DNA of 34,772 nucleotides from Petrocella sp. FN5 (GCF_029210395.1 NZ_JARGDP010000030.1:1-34772); one strand, 5' to 3'. Positions 26,251 through 34,604 are shown, numbered from the stretch's first letter. Numbers and translations are program-made. Notes: generated from the sequence alone by a model not told the origin.

Positions 26251-26874
26251 TTACTTTGGTAATAGTGGTTTTATCGCTTCTAAAATAATCTGATGGATAA
26301 CCTCTATGGACTTGGCTGCATCTACAGTTAAGATTCTATTATGATGACGTTTTGCCAAAAGTTTGTAACCTTCGTTAACCATTAAGTGAAAATCATCGCT
26401 TTGAAGTTCTAGTCGATCTAGAGCCTGTTGGTTTTTTTTCCTTGATAATCCAAGGTTGGGAGGCAAATCCAATAATATGGTTAAGTCGGGTATTAACCCC
26501 TGCGTTGCATAGCTATTAATATTTTCAACCACATCTATACCAACACCTCTTGCGTAACCTTGATATACAACTGAAGAGTCCACAAATCGATCACAAATAA
26601 CCACCTTACCTTGCTTAATGTTAGGCTTAATAAACTCAGCTACATGCTGGGCTCTTGATGCAGCATACAGCAATACTTCTGTCATATTGGCCATTTCCAT
26701 ATTGTTGCTATCTAAAATCACCTCTCTGATTTTTTCACTTATCGGTGTACCGCCTGGCTCCCTGGTCAACAAAACTTCAAAACCATGCTTATTAAAATAA
26801 GACATAAGCAAGTCAATTTGAGTTGATTTACCTGAACCATCTCCGCCTTCTATCGTTATAAATATACCTTTCAT
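26251..26874 (-). CDS. tmk: Thymidylate kinase
   Basis: The enzyme phosphorylates dTMP to dTDP. The 207-residue protein has the P-loop GGDGSGKST (10-18), the DRF motif in CDRFVDSSVVYQG, TREPGGTPISEKIR, and TILLDLPPNLGLSRK. The start at 26874 follows GAGGGAATT; the frame extends to 26928 but overlaps the upstream gene. It is 22 bases after the decarboxylase gene and almost certainly co-transcribed. It is convergent with the AraC gene, with only 19 bases between stops and no clear terminator. Confidence 0.96.
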   Translation of the reverse strand: MKGIFITIEGGDGSGKSTQIDLLMSYFNKHGFEVLLTREPGGTPISEKIREVILDSNNMEMANMTEVLLYAASRAQHVAEFIKPNIKQGKVVICDRFVDSSVVYQGYARGVGIDVVENINSYATQGLIPDLTILLDLPPNLGLSRKKNQQALDRLELQSDDFHLMVNEGYKLLAKRHHNRILTVDAAKSIEVIHQIILEAIKPLLPK

Positions 26875-26896
26875 AATTCCCTCTTTCTTTTTAGTA

Positions 26897-28297
26897 TTAA
26901 AGGATGACATCCACTTTTTCATCTTCATAACCTAAGATTTCCAAACCTTCTTCTTCCCATTTATATATCTGCTTTATCAAGTCTTCAGTAATCCTTTCTC
27001 CCGGTACCACCATGGGAATGCCCGGTGGATAGGGTGTAATCATACTGGCTGCTATTCTATCCACACTTTGATGCAAAGGTATTCTCTCGCTATTTTTTGC
27101 AAACGCCTCATAGGGTTCTAATGATTTTTGATTTCTATCAAAACCACTAACAATCTTTGTTGATTTTTTTAAAGGTTTTAGCTTTTTGTCTATAGCTCTG
27201 ATTGCTTTTGCATAACTGGCTAAAGCACTTTTGCTATCCGCAATACTGAAGAAACCTAATGCATGTACTTTTGAAGATAGTTCCAATTGAATATTATATT
27301 TTTTTCTAAGCAAATGGTTACAATCATGACCAGAAATATCCGACTTATCAAAAAGCAGAATATGTTTATAAGGGTCTTTCGCAATAATACCTTCTTCAAT
27401 ACTTCTATAAGTGTTCAGACTCCGAATACTTTTCATTTTATTAAGAACCTTATGCACCTTTTCTAAGTGTTTCAAATGACTTGTCCACAATTTTTCTTGA
27501 TACATCAACTGTCTTATACATAAATCCATCTGAGCCATCATAATATAGGATGGACTACTGGTTTGTAACATCTGTAGCATTCTAAGAACCTTTCTTTCAG
27601 ACTCTTTTTCTAAATTCAGATGCATAAGTGCCGATTGAGTAAAAGTAGGCAATGTTTTATGCATGCTATGTATAACAATATCAGCTCCCAGTTTTATTGC
27701 GGAATCCGGTAGACTTTTAGAAAAGGGAAGGTGTGCACCATGAGCTTCATCCACTATCAATATGACATTATAGCGATTACATATCTTTCCAATGGATTCA
27801 ATATCCGATATAAAACCTTCATATGTGGGACTCGTCATAATAAAAGACAATATTTTAGGATTGGCAATTAAGATTTCTTCCACTTTTCTTGGATCAATAC
27901 CGCCAACCAAACCAAATTGGGTCACCTCTGGATAAATATACAGTGGCTTAAGCTTAAACAATGTAATGCCGTGATAGACGGATTGATGACAATTCCTAGC
28001 AACCAAAACAGTATCTTCTGCTTCATGAATACCCCCAATAGCACTTAAAATACCCATAGTACTTCCATTAACCAGAAAAATCGTTCTTTTGGTCCCATAC
28101 AGTTTAGAAATATAATCCATACTTTCTTTTAAAATGCCACTGGCTTGATAAAGATGGTCTGTGCCCGGTACCTCTGTTACATCTATGGTGTAGGCATCCT
28201 TAACCAAACGATATCTTCCCCCTTTATGACCGGGCATGTGCATGGGATATATTTTATGGTTATAACTTTTAAGATGATCATAGAGATTTTTTTTCAT
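26897..28297 (-). CDS. Orn/Lys/Arg decarboxylase-family PLP enzyme (YaaO-like)
   Basis: This fold-type I PLP enzyme of 466 residues has the lysine loop HSMHKTLPTFTQSA (Lys214), the aspartate VDEAHGAH (Asp183), MHMPGHKGG near the start and LVNGSTMGILSAI. It belongs to the short Firmicutes group (YaaO/SpeA/Cad-like), which lacks the N-terminal wing domain of E. coli enzymes. The substrate (arginine, lysine or ornithine) cannot be fixed from sequence. In B. subtilis yaaO lies directly before tmk, as here. It has GAGGG before the start and a candidate promoter at 28334-28362. Confidence 0.9.
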   Translation of the reverse strand: MKKNLYDHLKSYNHKIYPMHMPGHKGGRYRLVKDAYTIDVTEVPGTDHLYQASGILKESMDYISKLYGTKRTIFLVNGSTMGILSAIGGIHEAEDTVLVARNCHQSVYHGITLFKLKPLYIYPEVTQFGLVGGIDPRKVEEILIANPKILSFIMTSPTYEGFISDIESIGKICNRYNVILIVDEAHGAHLPFSKSLPDSAIKLGADIVIHSMHKTLPTFTQSALMHLNLEKESERKVLRMLQMLQTSSPSYIMMAQMDLCIRQLMYQEKLWTSHLKHLEKVHKVLNKMKSIRSLNTYRSIEEGIIAKDPYKHILLFDKSDISGHDCNHLLRKKYNIQLELSSKVHALGFFSIADSKSALASYAKAIRAIDKKLKPLKKSTKIVSGFDRNQKSLEPYEAFAKNSERIPLHQSVDRIAASMITPYPPGIPMVVPGERITEDLIKQIYKWEEEGLEILGYEDEKVDVIL

Positions 28298-28333
28298 TTG
28301 CTTACCCTCTTTTCATTCTTTGTAACTATATCT

Positions 28334-28362
28334 ATTGTACGGAATTTTTCAATAAAAAACAA
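28334..28362 (-). promoter_or_regulatory. Candidate promoter of the decarboxylase-tmk pair
   Basis: TTGTTT (28357-28362) and TACAAT (28334-28339) are 17 bases apart on the minus strand, 37 bases before the start. An overlapping alternative is TTGAAA with TATAGT at 16-base spacing. Confidence 0.5.
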
Positions 28363-28367
28363 GCCAA

Positions 28368-28399
28368 CAAAAAACTATGTCAAATGACATAGTTTTTTG
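28368..28399 (-). terminator. Terminator after amtB
   Basis: A perfect 14-bp stem (28368-28381 with 28386-28399, loop AAAT) has A-runs and T-runs in its arms and ends in TTTTTT on the minus strand. It closes the glnB-amtB unit. Confidence 0.9.
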
Positions 28400-28478
28400 C
28401 TTAAAGATTTTTAGGATGAGGAATAATACTATATAATCTGCTATTGCAGCTCATACCTATAATAATTAAAAAACTCTC

Positions 28479-29732
28479 TTATGCGCCATGATGAATTGTA
28501 ACACCTTTGATTTCGAAGTCTGCATAACTATCAATACCATGTTCTTCAATATCAAGTCCATTTTGTTCTTCAGATGCACTAACTCTTAATCCAATTAACT
28601 TGTCTACAATCTTGAAGACAACGAAAGCCGTTGGAAAAACCCATGCAGCAACGGCAACAACACCGACTGCTTGAATCGCTAATTGACCAAAGCCTCCACC
28701 ATAAAGTAAACCACCATCAGTAGCAAATACTCCTACTAGTAATGTACCAACTGCCCCTGTGATACCATGAACACTCACAGCACCAACCGGGTCGTCTACC
28801 TTAAGTACTTTGTCTATAAACTCTACTGCAAAGACAATTACAATACCTGCAATAATCCCTATGAAGAATGCGCCCATTGGAGAAACCGCTGCACAACCTG
28901 CGGTAATCGCTACAAGGCCTGCTAATGCCCCATTAAGTGACATAGATACGTCCGGTTTTTTGTAACGAATCCAAGTTACAAGCATGGCAACAATTGCTGC
29001 CGCTGCTGCTGCCAAGTTAGTGGTAACAAAGATTTGACCGATAGCGATAGCGTCCTCAGCAGAAGAAGCTGCCAGCTGTGATCCGGGATTAAACCCAAAC
29101 CAACCAAACCAAAGTATAAATACACCTAGTGCACCAAGTGTTAATGAGTGACCGGGAATCGCATTAGATTTACCGGATTTCGAATATTTCCCAATTCTAG
29201 GACCTAATATTGCCGCACCAACTAGGGCTGTCCAACCACCGACAGAATGTACTGCTGTTGAACCTGCAAAATCTATAAAACCTTCTGCACCACCTATAGA
29301 TAAGGTGGATAACCAACCACCACCCCAGATCCAATGACCTGATACTGGGTAAATAACAACTGAAATAAAGAAACTATATACCAAGTAAGAAATGAATTTT
29401 GTACGTTCAGCCATGGCACCTGATACAATAGTCGCTGCTGTAGCACAAAAAACAGTTTGAAATATTAAAGATGTATAGTCATCATAAAAAACAAAGCCTG
29501 ACCAACCAAATAAACCAAAATTACTTACACCATACATAATACTATAGCCTACGAGCCAAAACATAACCGATCCAACAGAAAAGTCCATAAGGTTCTTCAT
29601 AATGATATTACCTGCATTTTTTGATCTGGTAAAGCCAGTTTCTACCATTGCAAATCCCGCTTGCATAAAAAACACCAACGCTGCTGCAATTAACACCCAT
29701 ATCGTATCTAAAACTAATTTTATATCTTCCAT
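28479..29732 (-). CDS. amtB: Ammonium transporter
   Basis: The 417-residue Amt protein has about eleven membrane segments and the pore twin histidines His162 (AVHSVGG) and His322 ([10 protein letters not shown]). [19 protein letters not shown] is the family signature near the N-terminus, and HWIWGGGWL holds the periplasmic-side aromatic residues. The C-terminal cytoplasmic tail carries the site for PII control. It follows glnB by 117 bases on the same strand, the usual pairing in which the PII protein plugs the channel at high ammonium. GGAGTG precedes the start. Confidence 0.97.
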   Translation of the reverse strand: MEDIKLVLDTIWVLIAAALVFFMQAGFAMVETGFTRSKNAGNIIMKNLMDFSVGSVMFWLVGYSIMYGVSNFGLFGWSGFVFYDDYTSLIFQTVFCATAATIVSGAMAERTKFISYLVYSFFISVVIYPVSGHWIWGGGWLSTLSIGGAEGFIDFAGSTAVHSVGGWTALVGAAILGPRIGKYSKSGKSNAIPGHSLTLGALGVFILWFGWFGFNPGSQLAASSAEDAIAIGQIFVTTNLAAAAAAIVAMLVTWIRYKKPDVSMSLNGALAGLVAITAGCAAVSPMGAFFIGIIAGIVIVFAVEFIDKVLKVDDPVGAVSVHGITGAVGTLLVGVFATDGGLLYGGGFGQLAIQAVGVVAVAAWVFPTAFVVFKIVDKLIGLRVSASEEQNGLDIEEHGIDSYADFEIKGVTIHHGA

Positions 29733-29849
29733 TATTCTTCACTCCTTCAACATTATCTTTTTATTTTACATTCCCTTTTTCTATTTTCTAGAATGCAATC
29801 CCAATCCCATTTAGTTACATGTTTGCTTCGTCCTACCCTTGTGAACCGA

Positions 29850-30197
29850 TTATAAAGCTTTAACGCCTTCTTCGCCTGTCCTTACCTTAATCACATTTTC
29901 TACCGGATAAATAAATATCTTACCGTCACCAATCTCTCCGGTTCTAAGTACTTCCTTAGCCACTTCAACGACTTTTTCTACCGGTACCTCAGATACAACA
30001 ACTTCAATTCTTGATTTCGGTAATAAGTCAATCTCATATTCTGTTCCTCTATAATACTCTGTTTTACCTTTTTGTAAGCCGCAACCCAATACATGTGAAA
30101 ATGTCATACCTGTAATCCCGATTTCGTTTAAAGCTACTTTTAAAGCTTCAACTTTGCTTGGTCTTGTAATAATATCGATTTTTGTAATCTTGTCCAT
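29850..30197 (-). CDS. glnB: Nitrogen regulatory PII protein
   Basis: The 115-residue PII protein senses ATP/ADP and 2-oxoglutarate and here probably controls AmtB. The T-loop reads GKTEYYRGTEYEIDLLPKSR, where Tyr54 corresponds to the E. coli uridylylated Tyr51 and Thr52 replaces the usual Ala/Ser. The C-terminal signature GDGKIFIYPVENVIKVRTGE is intact. Linkage to amtB would suit the name glnK as well. AGGAGG precedes the start. The 400-base leader from a consensus promoter carries an ANTAR-type antiterminator. Confidence 0.95.
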   Translation of the reverse strand: MDKITKIDIITRPSKVEALKVALNEIGITGMTFSHVLGCGLQKGKTEYYRGTEYEIDLLPKSRIEVVVSEVPVEKVVEVAKEVLRTGEIGDGKIFIYPVENVIKVRTGEEGVKAL

Positions 30198-30312
30198 AGT
30201 AATCCTCCTCTTAAAAACTTAATTTGTAATAATACTTACCTTTAACATCGAATAGATACTTGTTTCTTCTATCATCTTGTGATTTGCTTCATGGGTTGTG
30301 TAAGTGTCATAT

Positions 30313-30478
30313 AAAAAAAATGATGGCCATCATATTTTTGAATCTGGGGAAACAAGAAGCGTGACTACTTCACGTAATATATCCTTTCAACTTAAATATA
30401 AAAAAGTCAGTCTTCTTTACACATGTGCATAGCAAGGAAATGACCTGACGCATTCAGCTATGTTTTAAAACTGAATGC
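30313..30478 (-). promoter_or_regulatory. Unassigned second half of the glnB leader
   Basis: After the first terminator the leader has an 8-bp hairpin GCATTCAG/CTGAATGC (30450-30478), directly abutting a hairpin closed by GTCAG/CTGAC (30406-30449) that is followed by six T. Further on, ATGATGGCCATCAT (30320-30333) is followed by eight T. These look like one or two further conditional terminators, but I recognise no known riboswitch class in them. Confidence 0.45.
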
Positions 30479-30499
30479 AAAGTATGACTTGTAGAGAAT

Positions 30500-30589
30500 A
30501 AAAAAAGGCCCACATACTTCAATTTAGAAGTATGTGAACCACTTTGTTCACGTTATTAATTGATGTGCACCCTTGCAATGTCAATTAAT
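30500..30589 (-). promoter_or_regulatory. ANTAR-type dual-hairpin antitermination leader of glnB-amtB
   Basis: On the minus strand hairpin P1 (30555-30589) ends in the hexaloop AAGGGT closed by TGC/GCA. After a 3-base linker hairpin P2 (30534-30551) has the stem GTGAAC/GTTCAC and hexaloop AAAGTG. Both loops have A at position 1 and G at position 4, the rule for targets of ANTAR RNA-binding proteins. P2 overlaps a terminator (arms 30527-30536 and 30511-30520) followed by seven T at 30500-30506. Binding of an ANTAR protein would hold P2 and prevent termination. Confidence 0.85.
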
Positions 30590-30601
30590 GAATATGGAAC
30601 T

Positions 30602-30630
30602 ATTATAGTATGCTTAGAAACATCTGTCAA
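30602..30630 (-). promoter_or_regulatory. Consensus promoter of glnB-amtB
   Basis: TTGACA (30625-30630) and TATAAT (30602-30607), both perfect, are 17 bases apart on the minus strand. Such a strong constitutive promoter fits control by termination downstream. Transcription would start near 30595. Confidence 0.9.
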
Positions 30631-30862
30631 TACTTTTTTCAAATTAATGATTTTTCTCAATAAAAAACTTGCATATATACTTATAAATCTATAAAAAATT
30701 AGCTTTATAAAACTTATTTTGCAATAACCATCACCTTTACCATCATAACCATCAATATCTACATTCTTTTAAAGCCGAACTATTACTGTTGTGTATAGTG
30801 ATTAATAAATAAATTTTATAAATCCTTTTACTATGACTAATCCTAGTTTTTAATGACTTGTA

Positions 30863-30891
30863 TTGACACCGGTTTCCTCTCATGCTATGAT
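30863..30891 (+). promoter_or_regulatory. Probable promoter of metY
   Basis: TTGACA (30863-30868) and TATGAT (30886-30891) are 17 bases apart on the plus strand, about 120 bases before the riboswitch. A closer pair, TTGACA and TATAAT at about 30982-31006, has only 13 bases of spacing and is less likely to work. Between 30640 and 30860 I see nothing but AT-rich sequence. Confidence 0.7.
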
Positions 30892-31015
30892 TAGAAAAAT
30901 TAGCTGATTGATATTATTTATCAATGATTAATGTGTCATTATTATTTAGATGAGCTTTAATATTAGATAAATTATATAGTTTTGACACCTTATCCAGTCA
31001 TATAATTTTAAAACA

Positions 31016-31114
31016 TCTTATTAAGAGTGGTGGAGGGAATAGGCCCTATGAAACCCGGCAACCAGCAAGCAGTTGTATGGTGCTAATTCCTACAGCATAA
31101 GCTGAGAAATAAGA
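31016..31114 (+). promoter_or_regulatory. SAM-I riboswitch (S-box)
   Basis: The conserved S-box core is present: P1 arm TCTTATT (31016-31022) pairs with AATAAGA (31108-31114), with AAGAGTGGTGGAGGGAATAG, CCCTATGAAACCCGGCAACC and GGTGCTAATTCCTACAGC in order. It binds S-adenosylmethionine and lowers expression of the downstream sulfur gene. The orientation and spacing fit metY. Confidence 0.97.
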
Positions 31115-31135
31115 CGCATTCTGGAATGATACGCT

Positions 31136-31164
31136 TCTATTTCTTAACTGGAATAGATTTTTTT
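31136..31164 (+). terminator. SAM-riboswitch terminator
   Basis: The stem TCTATTTC/GGAATAGA (31136-31143 with 31150-31157) is followed by seven T. An alternative pairing of GAAATA (31106-31111, part of the P1 arm) with TATTTC (31138-31143) would serve as antiterminator when SAM is low. Confidence 0.85.
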
Positions 31165-31227
31165 ATATCTAAATTCTATGATCGTCTGATACGTAACTAT
31201 TTAACCCATGCACAAAGGAGTGATATG

Positions 31228-32523
31228 ATGAGCAATAGCAAACATACTTACGGATTTGATACTTTACAATTACATGCCGGTCAGGAACCTGATTCTGCAA
31301 CCGGTTCACGAGCGGTACCCATCTACCAAACAAGTGCTTATAGTTTTAGAGATTTTGAACATGGAAAAAATCTTTTTAACTTAAGTGAGCCGGGCAATAT
31401 TTACACACGTATTATGAATCCAACCACCGATGTTTTTGAGAAACGTATTGCCGCCCTTGAAGGTGGTGTGGCTGCTCTTGCTGTTGCTTCCGGATCTGCA
31501 GCCATTACCTATGCCATTCAAAATATCGCATCTGCTGGTGATGAAATCGTAGCAGCCAATACTCTATATGGCGGTACCCATAACTTACTAAAAAATACAT
31601 TACCAAAATTTGGCATCAAAACCCATTTGGTTAATCCTGATCGTATCGAAAATTTTGCTGAAAAAATCAATGAAAAAACAAAAGCCATTTATATTGAAAC
31701 CATTGGTAATCCTTTGACCAATATTATAGATATTGAAGCAGTGGCCAATCTCGCTCATGAAAACGGTTTGCCACTTATTGTTGACAATACTTTTGCAACA
31801 CCTTATCTAAACAGACCTATAGAATTTGGCGCTGATATTGTTGTACATTCAGCTACTAAGTTCATTGGGGGACACGGTACTTCTATTGGCGGTGTCATTG
31901 TAGATGCCGGTAATTTTGATTGGGCCGCTAGCGGACGGTTTAAAAGTTTTACTGAACCTGATCCAAGCTACCACGGTATTGTTTACTCTGAAGCGCTTGG
32001 AAACCTTGCATATATCATCAAAGCTAGGGTAACATTATTACGTGATACCGGTGCTGCAATTAGTCCCTTTAACTCTTTTCTATTCTTACAAGGACTAGAA
32101 ACACTTTCCTTAAGGGTCGAACGTCATGTATCCAACGCTAAGAAAATTGCAGAATATTTAAATAGTCATGAGCTTGTAAACTGGGTACACTATCCTTCAT
32201 TAAAAGATGACCCTTATCATGAACTTGCTCAAAAATATTTACCAAAAGGATCCGGAAGTATTTTCACTTTTGGTATCAAAGGCGATGAAGTTGCAGCAGA
32301 AAAATTTATCAATGCTCTTGAATTGTTTTCACATTTGGCCAACGTCGCTGATGCCAAGTCTTTGGTGATTCATCCAAGCACAACAACCCATCAACAATTA
32401 AGCGATGAAGATCAGATTGCAGCCGGTATTACAAAAGACACCATAAGGCTTTCAATAGGTATCGAAGATGTTGATGACCTAATCTATGACCTTGATCAAG
32501 CCTTTAAAGCTACATTATTATAA
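31228..32523 (+). CDS. metY: O-acetylhomoserine sulfhydrylase (aminocarboxypropyltransferase)
   Basis: This PLP enzyme makes homocysteine from O-acetylhomoserine and sulfide. The 431-residue length and the block [20 protein letters not shown] fit MetY rather than the shorter MetB/MetC types. The PLP lysine is Lys211 in [11 protein letters not shown], with Asp186 in [11 protein letters not shown]. The two adjacent ATG codons at 31225 and 31228 follow AAAGGAG; the second has the better 7-base spacing. The frame is open back to 31126, but that part overlaps the riboswitch terminator. SAM control supports a methionine role. Confidence 0.95.
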   Translation: MSNSKHTYGFDTLQLHAGQEPDSATGSRAVPIYQTSAYSFRDFEHGKNLFNLSEPGNIYTRIMNPTTDVFEKRIAALEGGVAALAVASGSAAITYAIQNIASAGDEIVAANTLYGGTHNLLKNTLPKFGIKTHLVNPDRIENFAEKINEKTKAIYIETIGNPLTNIIDIEAVANLAHENGLPLIVDNTFATPYLNRPIEFGADIVVHSATKFIGGHGTSIGGVIVDAGNFDWAASGRFKSFTEPDPSYHGIVYSEALGNLAYIIKARVTLLRDTGAAISPFNSFLFLQGLETLSLRVERHVSNAKKIAEYLNSHELVNWVHYPSLKDDPYHELAQKYLPKGSGSIFTFGIKGDEVAAEKFINALELFSHLANVADAKSLVIHPSTTTHQQLSDEDQIAAGITKDTIRLSIGIEDVDDLIYDLDQAFKATLL

Positions 32524-32537
32524 TATTATTTTGTATA

Positions 32538-32575
32538 ATCAGAAAAAGATTGCTCTTAGGCAATCTTTTTCTGAT
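32538..32575. terminator. Bidirectional terminator after metY
   Basis: A perfect 16-bp stem (32538-32553 with 32560-32575, 6-base loop) carries AAAAA in one arm and TTTTT in the other. It ends metY and could also end the convergent Nudix gene. Confidence 0.9.
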
Positions 32576-32658
32576 TTATAACATCATTCTAGTTTCAAAG
32601 CTATGCTTAAAAACTCATACTTGGTTCAAGAATCTATTCTTAGTAATATATCCAATCT

Positions 32659-33321
32659 TTAATCTTTGAATAAATCTAAAAATGCCTTAGTTATCTCTCC
32701 AGTCATACCCCAAATGATATGATGATTATATCTATAAAAATATACTTTACGCTTATGCTTCACCCAAGGTCTATCGTATTTATCCGGCAAACCTAATGAT
32801 TTTGAGGTAAGAGCTTTCACTTCGTCACCTTCTTCAACAATAAAGGATGGCTTAACCTCCATATCGATATAATTAACTTCAGTTTTCATATTAAGTAGGA
32901 TTTCAAGTGGAACTGTAAATACCGAGGCAACCTCTTCGTTAAGATCTAGTACTTCTAAATCATCAATCTTTAGAACACCTACAAACACATCTATAGTCAC
33001 ATCTGAATGAGCTACCAAAGTACCAAGATGGCCGATCACCTCAATCTTACCCTCTTCAATACCCAGTTCCTCTGAGGTCTCTCTAACCGCTGTTCTTTCA
33101 TAGTCACCTTTATCAACATTCTCTTGACCGCCGCCCGGAAATCCAATCTCACCACCTTGTCGAATATGCTCACTTCTTACTTGGTAGAGGACATGAATAT
33201 CATCCTTCATATCAATTAGAGGAATTAGTACTGCGGCATTTAGGTACTTATCTTCCTTACCAATTAGGATATCCGTATGCTTTAGATTTTTTTTTAGTTT
33301 TTTAAGTATTGGATCCAACAT
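32659..33321 (-). CDS. Nudix hydrolase, CoA pyrophosphatase-like
   Basis: The 220-residue protein carries the region VLYQVRSEHIRQGGEIGFPG followed by GGQENVDKGDYERTAVRETS and EELGI. This combines the UPF0035/NudL pattern (RS-x-x-x-R-x-x-G-x-x-x-FPGG) with the Nudix box ending REtsEElGI. Members of this group hydrolyse coenzyme A or related nucleotides to 4'-phosphopantetheine and 3',5'-ADP; the exact substrate is inferred only. GAGGTGG lies before the start. It follows a small membrane-protein gene by 31 bases and is probably co-transcribed with it. Confidence 0.88.
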   Translation of the reverse strand: MLDPILKKLKKNLKHTDILIGKEDKYLNAAVLIPLIDMKDDIHVLYQVRSEHIRQGGEIGFPGGGQENVDKGDYERTAVRETSEELGIEEGKIEVIGHLGTLVAHSDVTIDVFVGVLKIDDLEVLDLNEEVASVFTVPLEILLNMKTEVNYIDMEVKPSFIVEEGDEVKALTSKSLGLPDKYDRPWVKHKRKVYFYRYNHHIIWGMTGEITKAFLDLFKD

Positions 33322-33352
33322 AGTTCCACCTCATGTCTTTTATTATAATAAT

Positions 33353-33799
33353 CTACATTTTAACCTTATTAGGACAGGATAGACACCAACGATTATAACA
33401 GAATTTGCAGACTTTAGTTTTGATCATTAAAATCACTGTGCCCCATATAATTAAGTAGGGTATAAGCAAGTAATATCTACCATCCATACTGGTAAGAGGC
33501 AATACAAAAACCATCAACATGGAACCAATTGTAGATACGTATTCATAAAGGGTATATTTTCCTGTCTTTTTATAAGGCAATTTTTTTGCCAATTGTCCCG
33601 GTATCTTATGATGACAAGAACCATTCATACTGTGGGGACATTTTCTACAATAGCGCATTAATACCACATATCCAGAAAGAAATAATAGAAGAACATATAA
33701 ACCACCATACATCATTGAATACGTCGTTATGGTAAATATACCTATTACTAAAGCTATCATCAGCACAACCATGCTTATTATTCCATACTTATTTTTCAT
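33353..33799 (-). CDS. Small membrane protein with two cysteine clusters
   Basis: I do not recognise the family. The 148-residue product has about four membrane segments (near 6-26, 31-48, 88-104 and 109-127). Two cysteine clusters follow the second and fourth segments: CRKCPHSMNGSCHH (Cys51, 54, 62, with His63/64) and CKFCYNRWCLSCP (Cys131, 134, 139, 142). With both ends on the cytoplasmic side, the clusters could bind zinc or an Fe-S centre together. The ATG at 33799 follows GGGAGG; the frame extends to 33868 over the promoter. It is followed by the Nudix gene. Confidence 0.75.
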   Translation of the reverse strand: MKNKYGIISMVVLMIALVIGIFTITTYSMMYGGLYVLLLFLSGYVVLMRYCRKCPHSMNGSCHHKIPGQLAKKLPYKKTGKYTLYEYVSTIGSMLMVFVLPLTSMDGRYYLLIPYLIIWGTVILMIKTKVCKFCYNRWCLSCPNKVKM

Positions 33800-33826
33800 C
33801 TTTACCTCCCAAGTCTTAATAATAAC

Positions 33827-33855
33827 ATTATACAATAGAATGTACTTAGCGTCAG
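33827..33855 (-). promoter_or_regulatory. Promoter of the Cys-rich membrane protein and Nudix genes
   Basis: CTGACG (33850-33855) and a perfect TATAAT (33827-33832) are 17 bases apart on the minus strand, about 28 bases before the start codon. Confidence 0.6.
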
Positions 33856-33962
33856 TAATTATCCACACTAGCGTGTTATGCTCTGTGATTCATCAACAAT
33901 TCTCAGCTTGGAAATAATCATTCATCACTTATTCTAACTGCATTTAAAACCTATTAGAATAT

Positions 33963-33989
33963 AAAAAAAATTACCTATACAATAGATAA
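33963..33989 (-). terminator. Terminator of the tRNA cluster
   Basis: A 7-bp stem TTATCTA/TAGGTAA (one wobble pair, loop TTGTA) is followed on the minus strand by eight T, directly after tRNA-Lys. Confidence 0.8.
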
Positions 33990-33996
33990 TCTAGAG

Positions 33997-34069
33997 TGAG
34001 TCACCCGGGGTTCGAACCCGAGACAACTGGATTAAAAGTCCAGTGCTCTACCAGCTGAGCTAGTGACCC
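33997..34069 (-). tRNA. tRNA-Lys (anticodon TTT)
   Basis: A 73-base cloverleaf with acceptor GGGTCAC/GTGACTC, D-arm AGCTCAGCTGGTAGAGC, anticodon loop CTTTTAA and T-arm GGTTCGAACCC. The discriminator is A and CCA is not encoded. It is the last gene of the cluster. Confidence 0.97.
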
Positions 34070-34095
34070 TTATATATTTGAAGTTTGAAGCTTAG

Positions 34096-34119
34096 TGCCC
34101 AGAGCCGGAATCGAACCAG
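34096..34119 (-). pseudogene. tRNA-Phe 3'-end fragment
   Basis: These 24 bases are identical to the last 24 bases of the tRNA-Phe gene (34166-34189): T-arm 3' part, acceptor strand and discriminator. The upstream part of a tRNA is missing. It lies between tRNA-Phe and tRNA-Lys and cannot fold as a tRNA. Confidence 0.75.
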
Positions 34120-34165
34120 GTGGATGGTTCTGCCTTTGGTCACAATAATATATGTGTATGTTGAA

Positions 34166-34238
<73 letters not shown>

Positions 34239-34264
34239 TGATGCATTTGATACAGTGTTACCAA

Positions 34265-34338
34265 TTGCGGAGAGAGGATTTGAACCTCTGACCTTCGGGT
34301 TATGAGCCCGACGAGCTTCCAGACTGCTCCACTCCGCG
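34265..34338 (-). tRNA. Initiator tRNA-fMet (anticodon CAT)
   Basis: This 74-base tRNA starts CGCGGAG and ends CTCCGCA plus discriminator A, so C1 and A72 do not pair. Three G-C pairs close the anticodon stem (TCGGGCTCATAACCCGA). Both traits mark the initiator rather than elongator Met or Ile2. Confidence 0.95.
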
Positions 34339-34428
34339 TCGTTGTTGATTCGATGAACCAACTATATAAAACAAACAAACCAATCAGACCTATATTTTTT
34401 ATAAAAAGGACAATCTTTATTGTTTGAA

Positions 34429-34509
34429 TGGAGGGAGAAGGATTCGAACCTTCGAAGCTATCGCAACAGATTTACAGTCTGCCCCCTTTGGCCACTCGGG
34501 AACCCCTCC
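34429..34509 (-). tRNA. tRNA-Tyr (anticodon GTA)
   Basis: An 81-base class II tRNA with a long variable arm, acceptor GGAGGGG/TCCCTCC, anticodon loop CTGTAAA and discriminator A. CCA is not encoded. Confidence 0.96.
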
Positions 34510-34531
34510 AAATAATTATTAAATTGTTAAA

Positions 34532-34604
34532 AGCCGACGACCGGACTCGAACCGGTAACCTGCTGATTACAAGTCAGCTGCTCTGCCAATTGAGCCACGT
34601 CGGC
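34532..34604 (-). tRNA. tRNA-Thr (anticodon TGT)
   Basis: A 73-base cloverleaf with acceptor GCCGACG/CGTCGGC, anticodon stem CTGAC... around CTTGTAA and T-arm GGTTCGAGTCC. The discriminator is T. Confidence 0.96.

Noticed and set aside
30982-31006. TTGACA/TATAAT as a promoter right before the SAM riboswitch
   Set aside because: The spacing is only 13 bases, too short for normal sigma-70-type promoters; the 17-base pair at 30863-30891 is better.
31126-31227. 34-residue N-terminal extension of metY
   Set aside because: It overlaps the riboswitch terminator and lacks a ribosome binding site; AAAGGAG sits just before the ATG pair at 31225/31228.
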